DNA of 32,393 bases from Candidatus Omnitrophota bacterium (GTDB lineage: Bacteria > Omnitrophota > Koll11 > Zapsychrales > Zapsychraceae): positions 1 to 32,393 of the forward strand of contig JAGLMJ010000002.1 in assembly GCA_023140095.1 (NCBI GenBank). Direction: 5' to 3'. Within the stretch, counting starts at the first letter, position 1; each line of letters begins with the position of its first letter. Below, in pieces: positions 14,745 to 23,266 of the stretch. Position numbers and translations under genes: made by a program. The notes under the pieces were generated by a model that searched no databases, was not told the DNA's origin, and saw nothing but the letters and a program-made list of their open reading frames with translations.

Positions 14745-14975
14745 ATGCTCAAAATAAGATCCTTAAGAATTCATTTCTTGCTTGTTTTCTTTCTTGCGTC
14801 TATGACGGGAACAGCGGATGCTTACATTGGGCCCGGAGCCGGATTAGGGTTAGTCGGCTTTTTAATCGCTGTTATTATCGCTGTTCTTGTTATTTTCTTA
14901 GGGCTTATTTTGTACCCCTTAAAAATGCTGATAAAGTATATTAAATCGAAGAAACAACCAAAAAAGAAAAAATAG
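14745..14975 (+). CDS. Small membrane protein with AYIGPGAG motif
   Basis: This 76-residue protein has a signal-peptide-like N-terminus (to about TADA), the sequence YIGPGAGLGLVGFLIA right after it, one long hydrophobic helix (LIAVIIAVLVIFLGLILYPL), and a Lys-rich tail (SKKQPKKKK). Small proteins with a YIGPGAG segment recur in bacterial genomes, but I know of no assigned function. It ends 9 bases before an arylsulfotransferase-like gene, so it is likely co-transcribed and may be a membrane accessory of the sulfation enzymes. A TATAAT at about 14651 could be its promoter, but no matching -35 is clear. Confidence 0.7.
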   Translation: MLKIRSLRIHFLLVFFLASMTGTADAYIGPGAGLGLVGFLIAVIIAVLVIFLGLILYPLKMLIKYIKSKKQPKKKK

Positions 14976-14984
14976 CCGTCTATC

Positions 14985-16340
14985 GTGACTAAGAGATTTT
15001 TTTTCATTTCGCTTTTACTGGCAGCTTTTGTATGGGGTTTCATTACTCATTGGAATCAATATTTTCCTTACCAGATCGTCAATAAAGCGCACATAGCTTA
15101 CAAGGCCTTAATGGAGGTCAAAAACGACCAGTACAGAGAGGTTGTTCGCAAAGAGACTCTTTGGTATCCCATATGGGAGAAATCAGGCCTGAAGCGACCG
15201 ACAGCGAAGACCTTTAGTCCATCCAGAGGAAACGAAAAAATATTTGTTTTGGGCGATAAGCGCTCTCTTTTTGATGTGTGCCCCAAAGTCGGGTGTCTGG
15301 CATGGATCATAGACCGCGAGGGCAATGTCCTGCATGCCTGGAAAAACAAACCGGATCTCTGGACATTCCGCAATACCAGAAAAAGCCCCGGCTATGATAC
15401 TTATCCGGTTTGCGCTCACGTGTATCCCAATGGGGATCTCCTGGTGAATTATCATGGGAATGCAACATTTCCTTATGCGATCGGCTTAGCGAAATTTGAT
15501 AAAGATTCAAACCTGATATGGAAAAAAGAAGAATATTACCATCATTGGTTCACGGTTGATAGCCAGGGGAGGATCTTAACCCCGGCGATAAGGCTTGTTC
15601 AAAGTCCTTTAGAGATAAATGATCGAAAATATAAGATTAAATGTGAACAGGGGATGATTACTGCGGAATATATCGCTATTCTTGATCCCGAAGGGAATAA
15701 GATCAAAAGTATCGATTTGACAACGGCGTTAAATAAATCCGACCTCATGAGTATGCTTGTTAACACAAAAGCGTGTGATCCTTTTCACTTAAATATGATA
15801 GACATTAACGAAGACCCGACGAGACAGTCTCGGGTCCTTGGCCTGGGAGACTTGTTGATCTCTATTCGGTCTATGAATACAATAGGTGTCTTAGAAAAAG
15901 AATCCGATCTTTTTAAATGGTATTTTAATGGTCCCCTTGTAAGGCAGCACAGTTCCGTATTTTTTAACGATAGTGAGATTTTTGTCGTCGATAATGCCGG
16001 CGGTCCTCAAAAGAAGGGAACAAGCCGGGTCGTCTCTATTAATGTTGATACCAATGAAATAAAGACGATATTCCCGAGGGAAAATGTTAAACTTCCTACG
16101 TGGGACTTCTTTATCCAGACAGGCGGTTTTCTTACGGTTTATCCTGATCGCAGTCGGATGCTGGTTGCCTTTACATATCCCTCCGGCTTTATTTGGGAAA
16201 TTGATATAAAGACCGGAGAGGTTTTATGGGAATATCGGAATATTACTCCGATAGAAAAAGTTTTTCTGCGCATACCGATCTACACTGCTTTATATGCCGA
16301 TAACTTCAATTTTCCGTTTAATAATGGACAAGTGCAATAA
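14985..16340 (+). CDS. Membrane-anchored arylsulfotransferase-like beta-propeller protein
   Basis: This 451-residue protein begins at a GTG with an N-terminal signal anchor (RFFFISLLLAAFVWGFITH). A beta-propeller follows with repeated 'D.(E/D)G..L..W' blades, for example IIDREGNVLHAW, KFDKDSNLIWKKE and DIKTGEVLWEYRN. HHWFTVDSQGRIL and HLNMIDINED resemble the His-containing catalytic loops of ASST-type enzymes. Known family members move sulfate between phenolic compounds, without PAPS, in the periplasm. The exact subfamily (Arylsulfotran_2-like) and acceptor are unknown. It sits between the small membrane protein and a PAPS-type sulfotransferase. Confidence 0.7.
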   Translation: MTKRFFFISLLLAAFVWGFITHWNQYFPYQIVNKAHIAYKALMEVKNDQYREVVRKETLWYPIWEKSGLKRPTAKTFSPSRGNEKIFVLGDKRSLFDVCPKVGCLAWIIDREGNVLHAWKNKPDLWTFRNTRKSPGYDTYPVCAHVYPNGDLLVNYHGNATFPYAIGLAKFDKDSNLIWKKEEYYHHWFTVDSQGRILTPAIRLVQSPLEINDRKYKIKCEQGMITAEYIAILDPEGNKIKSIDLTTALNKSDLMSMLVNTKACDPFHLNMIDINEDPTRQSRVLGLGDLLISIRSMNTIGVLEKESDLFKWYFNGPLVRQHSSVFFNDSEIFVVDNAGGPQKKGTSRVVSINVDTNEIKTIFPRENVKLPTWDFFIQTGGFLTVYPDRSRMLVAFTYPSGFIWEIDIKTGEVLWEYRNITPIEKVFLRIPIYTALYADNFNFPFNNGQVQ

Positions 16341-16364
16341 TCAAAGTAGGGAGTATTGCTCATA

Positions 16365-18119
16365 GTGCTTTGGTTAGGTGGATACTTTCTTACCGGCGTC
16401 ACATTCGGAACTCTTTTTTTTGTTATTTTAAGAAAAATTGTTAAGCCTGGAGTGACAGGAAAGTATTTCAAAAGTCTAATAGAAAACTTCTTTGGGCTTT
16501 TAAAAGAGGAAGATAAATTCTGGTCTTCCTATAAGAACATTATTCGCGATTCCTTCTGTTATGCTGGCCTGCAGATGGGCGGATTCATTCTGGCGCTTTT
16601 ACCGGTCGGGGTGTTTGTTTTCTTCGCCGGAGAACCGCTTTTGTCCCTTTGGAATGATAATGCGAAGCTCACAGTCATTCCAATAGAATCCGGGAGGCTT
16701 ATTCAACGGTCATCTGATGCTTCCCGGGCCTATTTTCAATTTAAAGATGGTCATTTAACAGAACTGGATCAACAGTTATCCCGACATGTTTTCTGCCCGC
16801 CCGATAGTATTCGATGCCAGTCATTAGCCCTCTTAGGTTTTACAAGAGCAACAACGGACCCTGTTCATCTGCAAGGGCAAAACAAAATCATTCTCCGCTA
16901 TGATCACGATGACTGGAACCCTTTTTGGCCCTATCTCGATGATCTCGAGTTTATGTTTTCTTTGGGTTTTTCTTTTATCATGTTGCTGCTTTCGGTTACT
17001 GCAATAAAGAAACAAAAGCACGAAGATGGACGCGGATATCAGATCGGCGCTATTGACTATATGTTGACATGCCTGGCCAAGTATCATTCGGGTATTTGGA
17101 ACAAATTAGGCAACTGGGAAACAGTGTGTTTCAAGTTCCGGCTTAAAAAGATTGCCGTGAACGAATCTATTTATATTACCGGTCTTGCGCGGTCTGGTTC
17201 GACGATATTGCTGGAATTGCTGGCGAGTGTTAAAGGCCTGGCGTCCCATCGTTATCGCGATGCCCCTTTTTTAATGACGCCGATCTTTTGGAATAAGTTT
17301 ATATCCGTATTTTCTTCGAAGCAGGAGCTCAGGGAGCGGCCGCATCAGGACAGGATCCATATTAACCGTGAAAGCCCCGAAGCTTTTGAAGAGCTGATCT
17401 GGCAATACTATTTTCCCAAGCTTCATGATGAGGCGCATCTTCATATTTTAAACGAAGAAAATAAAAATCCGGGTTTTGATCAATTTTACAACGATCATAT
17501 CAAAAAAATCCTTCATATCCGTAAAGGTTCCCGATATTTATCAAAAGGAAATTACAATATTGCGCGTATCGGATATATTCACCAGCTTTATCCCGATGCT
17601 TATTTTGTTGTTCCTATCCGGCATCCTTTGACCCAAGTGTATTCATTAGTCTGTCAGCACGATAAGTTCTTGGAATATGCCCGACAGAATCCGCAGGTTT
17701 CGGAATATCTAGAAGCGGCAGGGCATTATGAGTTCGGTCCGCAGAGAAAACCTGTATGCATGACTTTGGATGGAGCGAAGAGGGCTGTTGAGGCGTGGAA
17801 ATCGGGCGATGACGATTTGGGCTACGCTATTCAGTGGGCGGATATTTACCGCCATGTCCATCAAGCTTATTTGAATAATCCGGAATTGGCAAAAAAAATA
17901 TTTATTTTGCGTTATGAGGATTTATGCGCGAATCCTGCAGCGACGATGAGCGAGCTGTTGAAATTTCTAAATCTCAAAGATGAAGGCGATATTGAGAGGG
18001 CAGCGCAGACCATATCCGCGCCGTCTTACACGCATAAGCTTTCTGATGACCGGGCTGGAATGTGTTGGGATGAGGTCAAGTCGGTTGCAGAGCTTTATGA
18101 TTATAAAATGACATTGTGA
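16365..18119 (+). CDS. Membrane-domain-fused PAPS-type sulfotransferase
   Basis: The protein is about 584 residues in two parts. The N-terminal ~230 residues hold three predicted membrane helices (GGYFLTGVTFGTLFFVILRK; GLQMGGFILALLPVGVFVFF; LEFMFSLGFSFIMLLLSVTA) with a non-cytoplasmic domain between the second and third. The C-terminal half is a sulfotransferase: SIYITGLARSGSTILLELLA is the 5'-phosphosulfate-binding loop, YFVVPIRHPLTQVYSLV the 3'-phosphate-binding strand, and FILRYEDLCANPAATMSELL a typical later segment. It likely transfers sulfate from PAPS to a membrane-associated acceptor. The start is uncertain: GTG 16365 is 11 bases from AGGGAG, while TTG 16356 in the same frame is only 2 bases from it. 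Confidence 0.75.
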   Translation: MLWLGGYFLTGVTFGTLFFVILRKIVKPGVTGKYFKSLIENFFGLLKEEDKFWSSYKNIIRDSFCYAGLQMGGFILALLPVGVFVFFAGEPLLSLWNDNAKLTVIPIESGRLIQRSSDASRAYFQFKDGHLTELDQQLSRHVFCPPDSIRCQSLALLGFTRATTDPVHLQGQNKIILRYDHDDWNPFWPYLDDLEFMFSLGFSFIMLLLSVTAIKKQKHEDGRGYQIGAIDYMLTCLAKYHSGIWNKLGNWETVCFKFRLKKIAVNESIYITGLARSGSTILLELLASVKGLASHRYRDAPFLMTPIFWNKFISVFSSKQELRERPHQDRIHINRESPEAFEELIWQYYFPKLHDEAHLHILNEENKNPGFDQFYNDHIKKILHIRKGSRYLSKGNYNIARIGYIHQLYPDAYFVVPIRHPLTQVYSLVCQHDKFLEYARQNPQVSEYLEAAGHYEFGPQRKPVCMTLDGAKRAVEAWKSGDDDLGYAIQWADIYRHVHQAYLNNPELAKKIFILRYEDLCANPAATMSELLKFLNLKDEGDIERAAQTISAPSYTHKLSDDRAGMCWDEVKSVAELYDYKMTL

Positions 18120-18190
18120 TGTTAATGTTGTTTTAAAAATAAGAGTTCGCAAACTATTTTTGGGAGATAAAGTCTTACTTTTGGCTCTCG

Positions 18191-18219
18191 TAGACAAAAT
18201 AACCCTTGCCGTGTATAAT
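18191..18219 (+). promoter_or_regulatory. Promoter of glnS
   Basis: TAGACA (18191-18196) and TATAAT (18214-18219) are 17 bases apart. The -10 lies in the loop of a small hairpin GCCGT-N8-ACGGC followed by TTTTTT, an odd overlap that could also be a weak terminator of the preceding operon. Confidence 0.55.
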
Positions 18220-18268
18220 AACGGCGTTTTTTAGTAGGAGAAGGTCAGGTCCAACAGCAAACAGAGCA

Positions 18269-19969
18269 ATGATGTCACAAGAAAATACATATGAACGATT
18301 AGATTTTATCCGGACAAAAATTGCCGAAGACGTCAAGTCCGGTAAAAATGACGGGCGCGTTGTGACGCGTTTCCCTCCGGAGCCTAACGGTTTCTTGCAT
18401 ATTGGCCATGCCAAATCCATTTGCCTGAATTTCGGGATTGCTAAAGAAAACGAGGCTTCCTGTCATCTGCGTTTTGACGATACCAATCCCTGCAAGGAAG
18501 AAGACAAATATGTCGAGGCGATCCAGAAAGATATCCAATGGCTCGGTTTTGACTGGAAGGACAGCCTTTTTTACGCTTCGGATTATTTTGATAAGCTTTA
18601 CAAGTATGCCGTTGAGCTTATAAAGAAAGGAAAAGCCTACGTTGATAGTTTATCTCCCGACGAGATCCGTCAGTACAGAGGGTCCCTGACTGAACCCGGC
18701 AAGGAGAGTCCTCACCGCGCACGTTCTGTCGAGGAGAACCTTGATCTGTTTACGCGCATGAAGAACGGGGAATTCGAAGAGGGCGACTGCGTCCTGCGTG
18801 CGAAGATCGATATGGCCTCGCCACATATCGTGATGCGCGACCCGGCGCTGTACCGGATCATTAAACGCGCCGGGCATCACCGGACCGGCGACAAGTGGTG
18901 CATCTATCCGATGTATGATTTTGCCCACTGCCTTTCGGATTCGATCGAAGGGATAACCCATTCTTTATGCACGCTGGAGTTTGCGAATCACAGGCCTCTC
19001 TATGATTGGATCCTCGATCAGTTAGATGTGCCTTGCCATCCTCAGCAGACCGAATTTGCCCGGCTGAACCTCAACTATACGATCATGAGCAAGCGCAAAC
19101 TTCTTCAGCTTGTTGAGGAAGGGCATGTCGGGGGATGGGACGACCCGCGCATGCCGACGATCTCCGGATTGCGGCGGCGAGGTTATACCCCGGAAGCCAT
19201 CCGCCATTTCTGTGACAAGATCGGTATTGCCAAAGTTGAGGGAACGATCGATATGGCGCTGTTAGAACATTGCCTCAGGGAGGACTTGAACCGGCGCGCC
19301 CGGCGCGTGATGGCCGTGTTGAGACCGATTAAGGTTGTGATCGAGAATTATCCGGACGGTCAGGTCGAGGAAATGGATTGCATCAATAATCCGGAAGATC
19401 CCGATGCTGGAACGCGCAAAGTCCCGTTCTCGAAAAACTTGTATATCGAGCGCGATGATTTTATGGAAGACCCTCCCAAGAAATTCTTCCGGTTGGCGCC
19501 GGGGCGAGAGGTGCGCCTGCGTTATGCCTATTTCATTAAGTGTGAAGAAGCGATCAAAAATGATCAAGGAGAAGTTGTGGAGCTGCGCTGCACCTATGAT
19601 CCGCAAACCCATGGCGGCAACGCGCCCGACGGGCGCAAAGTGAAGGCTACGCTGCATTGGGTTTCCGCCGGCCATGCGCTTGACGCTGAAATCCGTTTAT
19701 ATGACCGTCTTTTTACGGTTGAGAATCCTCTCTCCGGCAAGGAAAAAAAGGATTTTACCTCACATATCAATCCGCATTCCATGGAGATTTTGACGTCCTG
19801 CAAAATGGAACCCTCGTTGGCTGGTGCCGCACCTGGAAAATCTTATCAATTCGAACGCCTTGGTTACTTTTGCGCGGATAAAGATTCTACCGCTGAACAT
19901 TTGATCTTCAATCGCGCTGTCTCGCTGCGCGACCAATGGGCGAGGATCGAAAAAACACAGAAAAGGTAA
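18269..19969 (+). CDS. glnS: Glutaminyl-tRNA synthetase
   Basis: GlnRS charges tRNA-Gln directly. It has [15 protein letters not shown] (HIGH box), [30 protein letters not shown], and YTIMSKRKL (KMSKS box), then the C-terminal anticodon-binding beta-barrels ([20 protein letters not shown] to the end). The ATG at 18269 ([14 protein letters not shown]) is chosen. The frame extends upstream to 18206, but that stretch contains the -10 box, so it cannot be translated from this promoter. There is no strong ribosome-binding site at 18269. Length is 566 residues, typical for bacterial GlnRS. It is a single gene with its own promoter. Confidence 0.95.
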   Translation: MMSQENTYERLDFIRTKIAEDVKSGKNDGRVVTRFPPEPNGFLHIGHAKSICLNFGIAKENEASCHLRFDDTNPCKEEDKYVEAIQKDIQWLGFDWKDSLFYASDYFDKLYKYAVELIKKGKAYVDSLSPDEIRQYRGSLTEPGKESPHRARSVEENLDLFTRMKNGEFEEGDCVLRAKIDMASPHIVMRDPALYRIIKRAGHHRTGDKWCIYPMYDFAHCLSDSIEGITHSLCTLEFANHRPLYDWILDQLDVPCHPQQTEFARLNLNYTIMSKRKLLQLVEEGHVGGWDDPRMPTISGLRRRGYTPEAIRHFCDKIGIAKVEGTIDMALLEHCLREDLNRRARRVMAVLRPIKVVIENYPDGQVEEMDCINNPEDPDAGTRKVPFSKNLYIERDDFMEDPPKKFFRLAPGREVRLRYAYFIKCEEAIKNDQGEVVELRCTYDPQTHGGNAPDGRKVKATLHWVSAGHALDAEIRLYDRLFTVENPLSGKEKKDFTSHINPHSMEILTSCKMEPSLAGAAPGKSYQFERLGYFCADKDSTAEHLIFNRAVSLRDQWARIEKTQKR

Positions 19970-20022
19970 TGCGAAAATAATAATTATTGTCTCCGTAAGT
20001 GTTATTGAAAACAGGAGGAAAT

Positions 20023-20547
20023 ATGCTCTTATTGAAAATATTTTTTGCATTCTTTAGAATCGGTCTATTTGCTATCGGCGGGGCCTACTCATTTCTTCCT
20101 CTTATACAAAAAGAGGTTGTTGAGAGATCTCATTGGTTAACCAAAGAAGAGTTTTTAGAAGTTTTAGGCGTCGTTAAGATCTTTCCGGGCGCGATATCGA
20201 TCAAATTCGCGACCTATACCGGCTATAAGATGGCCGGGATCCCGGGCGCGATCGTCGCTAATGTCGGCAATCTGCTCTCGCCGGTCGTGTTAATACTCAT
20301 TGCGACGTATTTTTATTCCCGCTATAAAGAAGTCCCGATGATCAAGAGCGCCTTTGCGACGATACAGCTCGCTGTTTTTGCGATGATCATTGCCGTCGCT
20401 TTCCAGACGGTCAGCGTAAGTCAAATCTACAGCGTTAAGAACATGACTATCATTGTTGCCGCGTTTGCGCTTTTTCTTTATTCAAGCGTGCATCCTGCGT
20501 TTATCATCATCGGCGCAGGCCTAATCGGGGCCGTTGTGATACCCTAA
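20023..20547 (+). CDS. chrA: Chromate transporter, short-chain (half-size) CHR protein
   Basis: This 174-residue membrane protein is of the CHR family: FFAFFRIGLFAIGGAYSFLP, LIQKEVVERSHWLTKEEFLE, the signature FPGAISIKFATYTGYKMAGI, and several further helices. AGGAGGAA just upstream fixes the ATG at 20023. Full-length ChrA has two such halves, and short-chain forms usually occur as adjacent pairs. Only one is present here. The actual substrate of short CHR proteins is not certain. Confidence 0.85.
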   Translation: MLLLKIFFAFFRIGLFAIGGAYSFLPLIQKEVVERSHWLTKEEFLEVLGVVKIFPGAISIKFATYTGYKMAGIPGAIVANVGNLLSPVVLILIATYFYSRYKEVPMIKSAFATIQLAVFAMIIAVAFQTVSVSQIYSVKNMTIIVAAFALFLYSSVHPAFIIIGAGLIGAVVIP

Positions 20548-20567
20548 AAGACAACAAGGAGAATCCA

Positions 20568-20951
20568 ATGGAAAATTTGATGATCATGCTCGGGTTGATC
20601 GGTCTGGGGATCTTTGTGGGGATCTTCGTGGGTGCGGCAATACCTTCGAAGACACGGTTTTCGATGAAAGTGGCTTTTCTGTCAGCTTCGATCGTTTCTT
20701 TTGTCTGCGGCATTGCCGTTGTTGTGACATTGCAGTTTCTTTGGAATATATCCATGGTCAGGCAAGTCCGGCTTAAGAGAGATGTTGATCTTCTCCAGGA
20801 TAATGTTCTTAAGCAAAAAGATGGGGACCCCGCCGTGCGCGGAGTGATCAAAAAAGATTCTCTGGGGACCCAGACATTCAGAAAAGGAGACGTCATATAT
20901 ATGAACTTTCCAATGTCTTTGATGAGTGAAGATATCGAATATGTTCCTTAG
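20568..20951 (+). CDS. Small membrane protein of unknown function
   Basis: This 127-residue protein has two hydrophobic helices (MIMLGLIGLGIFVGIFVGAA and VAFLSASIVSFVCGIAVVVTL) and a polar C-terminal tail (from about residue 65) with no recognised motif. AAGGAG precedes the ATG, and the gene starts 20 bases after the ChrA half, so they are probably co-transcribed. It is not recognisable as the missing CHR half: it lacks the CHR signature. Confidence 0.7.
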   Translation: MENLMIMLGLIGLGIFVGIFVGAAIPSKTRFSMKVAFLSASIVSFVCGIAVVVTLQFLWNISMVRQVRLKRDVDLLQDNVLKQKDGDPAVRGVIKKDSLGTQTFRKGDVIYMNFPMSLMSEDIEYVP

Positions 20952-21008
20952 AGGGCCTTTTGGCCAATTAAAATATGGCGAGCATAATTTTAGGTATGTA
21001 ATAAACTC

Positions 21009-22172
21009 ATGGAAAATTTAATTTTTGATTTAAGCGTCCTTCTTGCAGGCGCTGCATTCCTAGCCTACTTGGCTGTTTTGATCAAACAGCCGGTCATTAT
21101 TGCATACATACTGTGCGGGATACTCATTGGGCCGTGGGGTTTGGGGCTGATCCGCCATGTGGAGTTTATTAAAACGATATCCCACTTAGGGATAACGCTG
21201 CTATTGTTTTTAGCCGGCCTTTGTTTACATCCTCAGAAACTTCTTGGATTATTTAAAAAGACTTCATTAGTGACGCTGGCCAATTGTAGCGGTTCCTTTA
21301 TTGTCGCTTTTTTGTTTTCTTTGCTGTTCCGCTTTTCCATGACCGATAGCCTTTGTATTGCTCTTGCCTTAATGTTTTCCAGTACGATATTAGTTGTTAA
21401 GTTGCTGCCGACGACAAAGCTGCATCAAAAAAGGATGGGGGCTATTTGTATCAGTGTCCTCATTATGCAGGACCTGCTTGCGATAGCTGTCCTTGCGTTT
21501 GTTCGTTGTATTGGTTCTCCCCAGGGGGCGCTGATCAGTTTTTCGGTCCTGCTTGTGAAATTATGCTTATTTCTTATGATACTAGTTTTGTTTGAACGCT
21601 ATATTTTAAGAAAGGTCATGGCGCGTGTCGAACTCATCCATGAAGTATTGTTTGTCTTAGGGCTGGCATGGTGTTTTGGGGTTGCCAGCATCTCAAATGA
21701 AATGGGCCTTTTCTATGAGACGGGGGCATTCTTTGCGGGGGTTATTTTGGCGAGGCACAAGATATCGTTCTTTATTTCCGAGAAGCTAAAACCGCTGAGG
21801 GATTTCTTCTTGGTTCTGTTTTTCTTTGCTTTGGGGGCTAACTTAAATTTATCAGTTATGATGAGCATCTTTGTCCCGTCGATAGTCTTAGCAACGGTAT
21901 TTGTTATGATCAAACCCTGGATCTTTCAGAAGGCATTCATATGGGCGGGTGAAGAGAAGTCTTTTTCAGAGGAAACAGGGATGCGGCTTGGGCAATTAAG
22001 CGAATTTTCTTTATTGATCGCGTTCTTGGCCTTTAAATTAGGGCATATCAGCAGCAGCGCGTCACAGTTAATACAATTCACGACGATCCTGACCTTTATT
22101 ATTTCAAGTTACTTGGTTGTTTATAAATATCCAACGCCCATCGGAACTTCGGAAGAATTAATAAGGGATTAA
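21009..22172 (+). CDS. CPA2-type cation:proton antiporter
   Basis: This 387-residue polytopic protein has about 12 hydrophobic segments. Landmarks are FLAYLAVLIKQPVIIAYILC, GILIGPWGLGLIR, GITLLLFLAGLCLHPQKLLG, SSTILVVKLLP and MGAICISVLIMQDLLAIAVL, typical of KefB/Na+-H+ exchanger membrane domains. No C-terminal TrkA-N/RCK domain follows, so it is the transport domain only. The ribosome-binding site is weak. The ion carried (K+ or Na+) cannot be told from the sequence. Confidence 0.88.
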   Translation: MENLIFDLSVLLAGAAFLAYLAVLIKQPVIIAYILCGILIGPWGLGLIRHVEFIKTISHLGITLLLFLAGLCLHPQKLLGLFKKTSLVTLANCSGSFIVAFLFSLLFRFSMTDSLCIALALMFSSTILVVKLLPTTKLHQKRMGAICISVLIMQDLLAIAVLAFVRCIGSPQGALISFSVLLVKLCLFLMILVLFERYILRKVMARVELIHEVLFVLGLAWCFGVASISNEMGLFYETGAFFAGVILARHKISFFISEKLKPLRDFFLVLFFFALGANLNLSVMMSIFVPSIVLATVFVMIKPWIFQKAFIWAGEEKSFSEETGMRLGQLSEFSLLIAFLAFKLGHISSSASQLIQFTTILTFIISSYLVVYKYPTPIGTSEELIRD

Positions 22173-22286
22173 GCTGTTCCCTTGCCACTTTTAAACATTA
22201 TTCATAAACTATTAAATTTTAATTGGAAAATATGCGATTTGTAATATCATGGGGTTAAATAACCAGCATAAAATGAAGGAGTATAA

Positions 22287-23258
22287 ATGAAAAAATACCA
22301 AAAAATTCTTATTATTGTTTTTATCGTTATTATCGGGATCGTTGTTTTGAAGGATGTGCTTATCAAGTCGGCGATTACGACGGTCGGGTCGAGCGTTCTT
22401 GGAGCGCCCATCAAGATCAGGAAGTTCGCGCTGCGGGCCATAACGCAGAAGGTGCATATTGAGGATATGGTCATCTACAATCCGAAAGGATTTCCGGAAG
22501 GGCCGCTGGTCGATATCTCTGAGATCAGAGTTGATTTTGACCTCGGAGCTTTATTGAAAGGAGAGCTGCATCTTCCCTTGATCATATTTGATCTTAAGGA
22601 AATAATCCTTGTCAAAGATAAAGACGGAAACCTCAATGTCGACGCGCTTAAAGTAGCTGAAGTTAAAGAGGAGCCGGAACAAAAGGAAGAAAAAGCGAAG
22701 CCTAAAGAAAGCGGTAAGATGATGCCGATGCGGATCGACGAGCTGAGGCTTAACGTTGAGCGGGTCATTATGAAGGATTATAGCCTCGGGGAAAAACCTG
22801 TTATTCTGGTCTATGAGATTGCGCTGAAGGACAAAGTTTTTAAGAACATCAAGAGCCCCGAGCAACTCGCGACCCTTGTGATGGTCCAGGCGATGGGACC
22901 GGCAGGGATCAAGGGTGCCGCGATCTACGGGGCGGCAACCCTATTAGGGGCAGCGTTCTTACCCGCGGGTGTTGTTGGAATTCTCATCGGAAAAGATTCT
23001 TCTACCGCTGAATATCGGACTGATTATGATGAGCTTTATGATGTCAGCATGAGCGTTATTAATGAAGCAGGCACATTAAAAAGTGAGGATCGCGCTAAAG
23101 GGGTCATTAAAGCGAAGGTTGACGGTGCTGATGTTACGATCAAGCTGGAAAAAACGCAGGAACAAAAAGTTCAAGTAACGATATCGGCGAGAAAATTAAT
23201 GCTTCCTAAGCCTGAGATCGCCGGAGGCGTTCAATATCAAATTGAGAAAGAAATATAA
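22287..23258 (+). CDS. AsmA-like envelope protein
   Basis: This 323-residue protein has an N-terminal membrane anchor (YQKILIIVFIVIIGIVVLKDVLIK) and an AsmA-type start: SVLGAPIKIRKFALRAITQK, then VHIEDMVIYNPKGFPEGPLVDI, 'EIRVDFDLGALLKGELHL' and KDGNLNVDAL. A Lys/Glu-rich linker (about residues 128-145) is followed by a second beta-rich part. AsmA-like proteins form beta-groove structures thought to move lipids or shape the outer membrane in Gram-negative cells. Compared with full AsmA (~600 residues) it is short. GAAGGAG lies before the ATG. It converges on the next gene with only 8 bases between. Confidence 0.7.
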   Translation: MKKYQKILIIVFIVIIGIVVLKDVLIKSAITTVGSSVLGAPIKIRKFALRAITQKVHIEDMVIYNPKGFPEGPLVDISEIRVDFDLGALLKGELHLPLIIFDLKEIILVKDKDGNLNVDALKVAEVKEEPEQKEEKAKPKESGKMMPMRIDELRLNVERVIMKDYSLGEKPVILVYEIALKDKVFKNIKSPEQLATLVMVQAMGPAGIKGAAIYGAATLLGAAFLPAGVVGILIGKDSSTAEYRTDYDELYDVSMSVINEAGTLKSEDRAKGVIKAKVDGADVTIKLEKTQEQKVQVTISARKLMLPKPEIAGGVQYQIEKEI

Positions 23259-23266
23259 TTAAAGCG

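Noticed and set aside
18206..18268. Upstream extension of glnS to the TTG at 18206
   Set aside because: The extension contains the promoter's -10 box and adds residues absent from GlnRS proteins.
19262..19675. 137-residue minus-strand open frame
   Set aside because: It is antisense to glnS, with no ribosome-binding site or recognisable domain.
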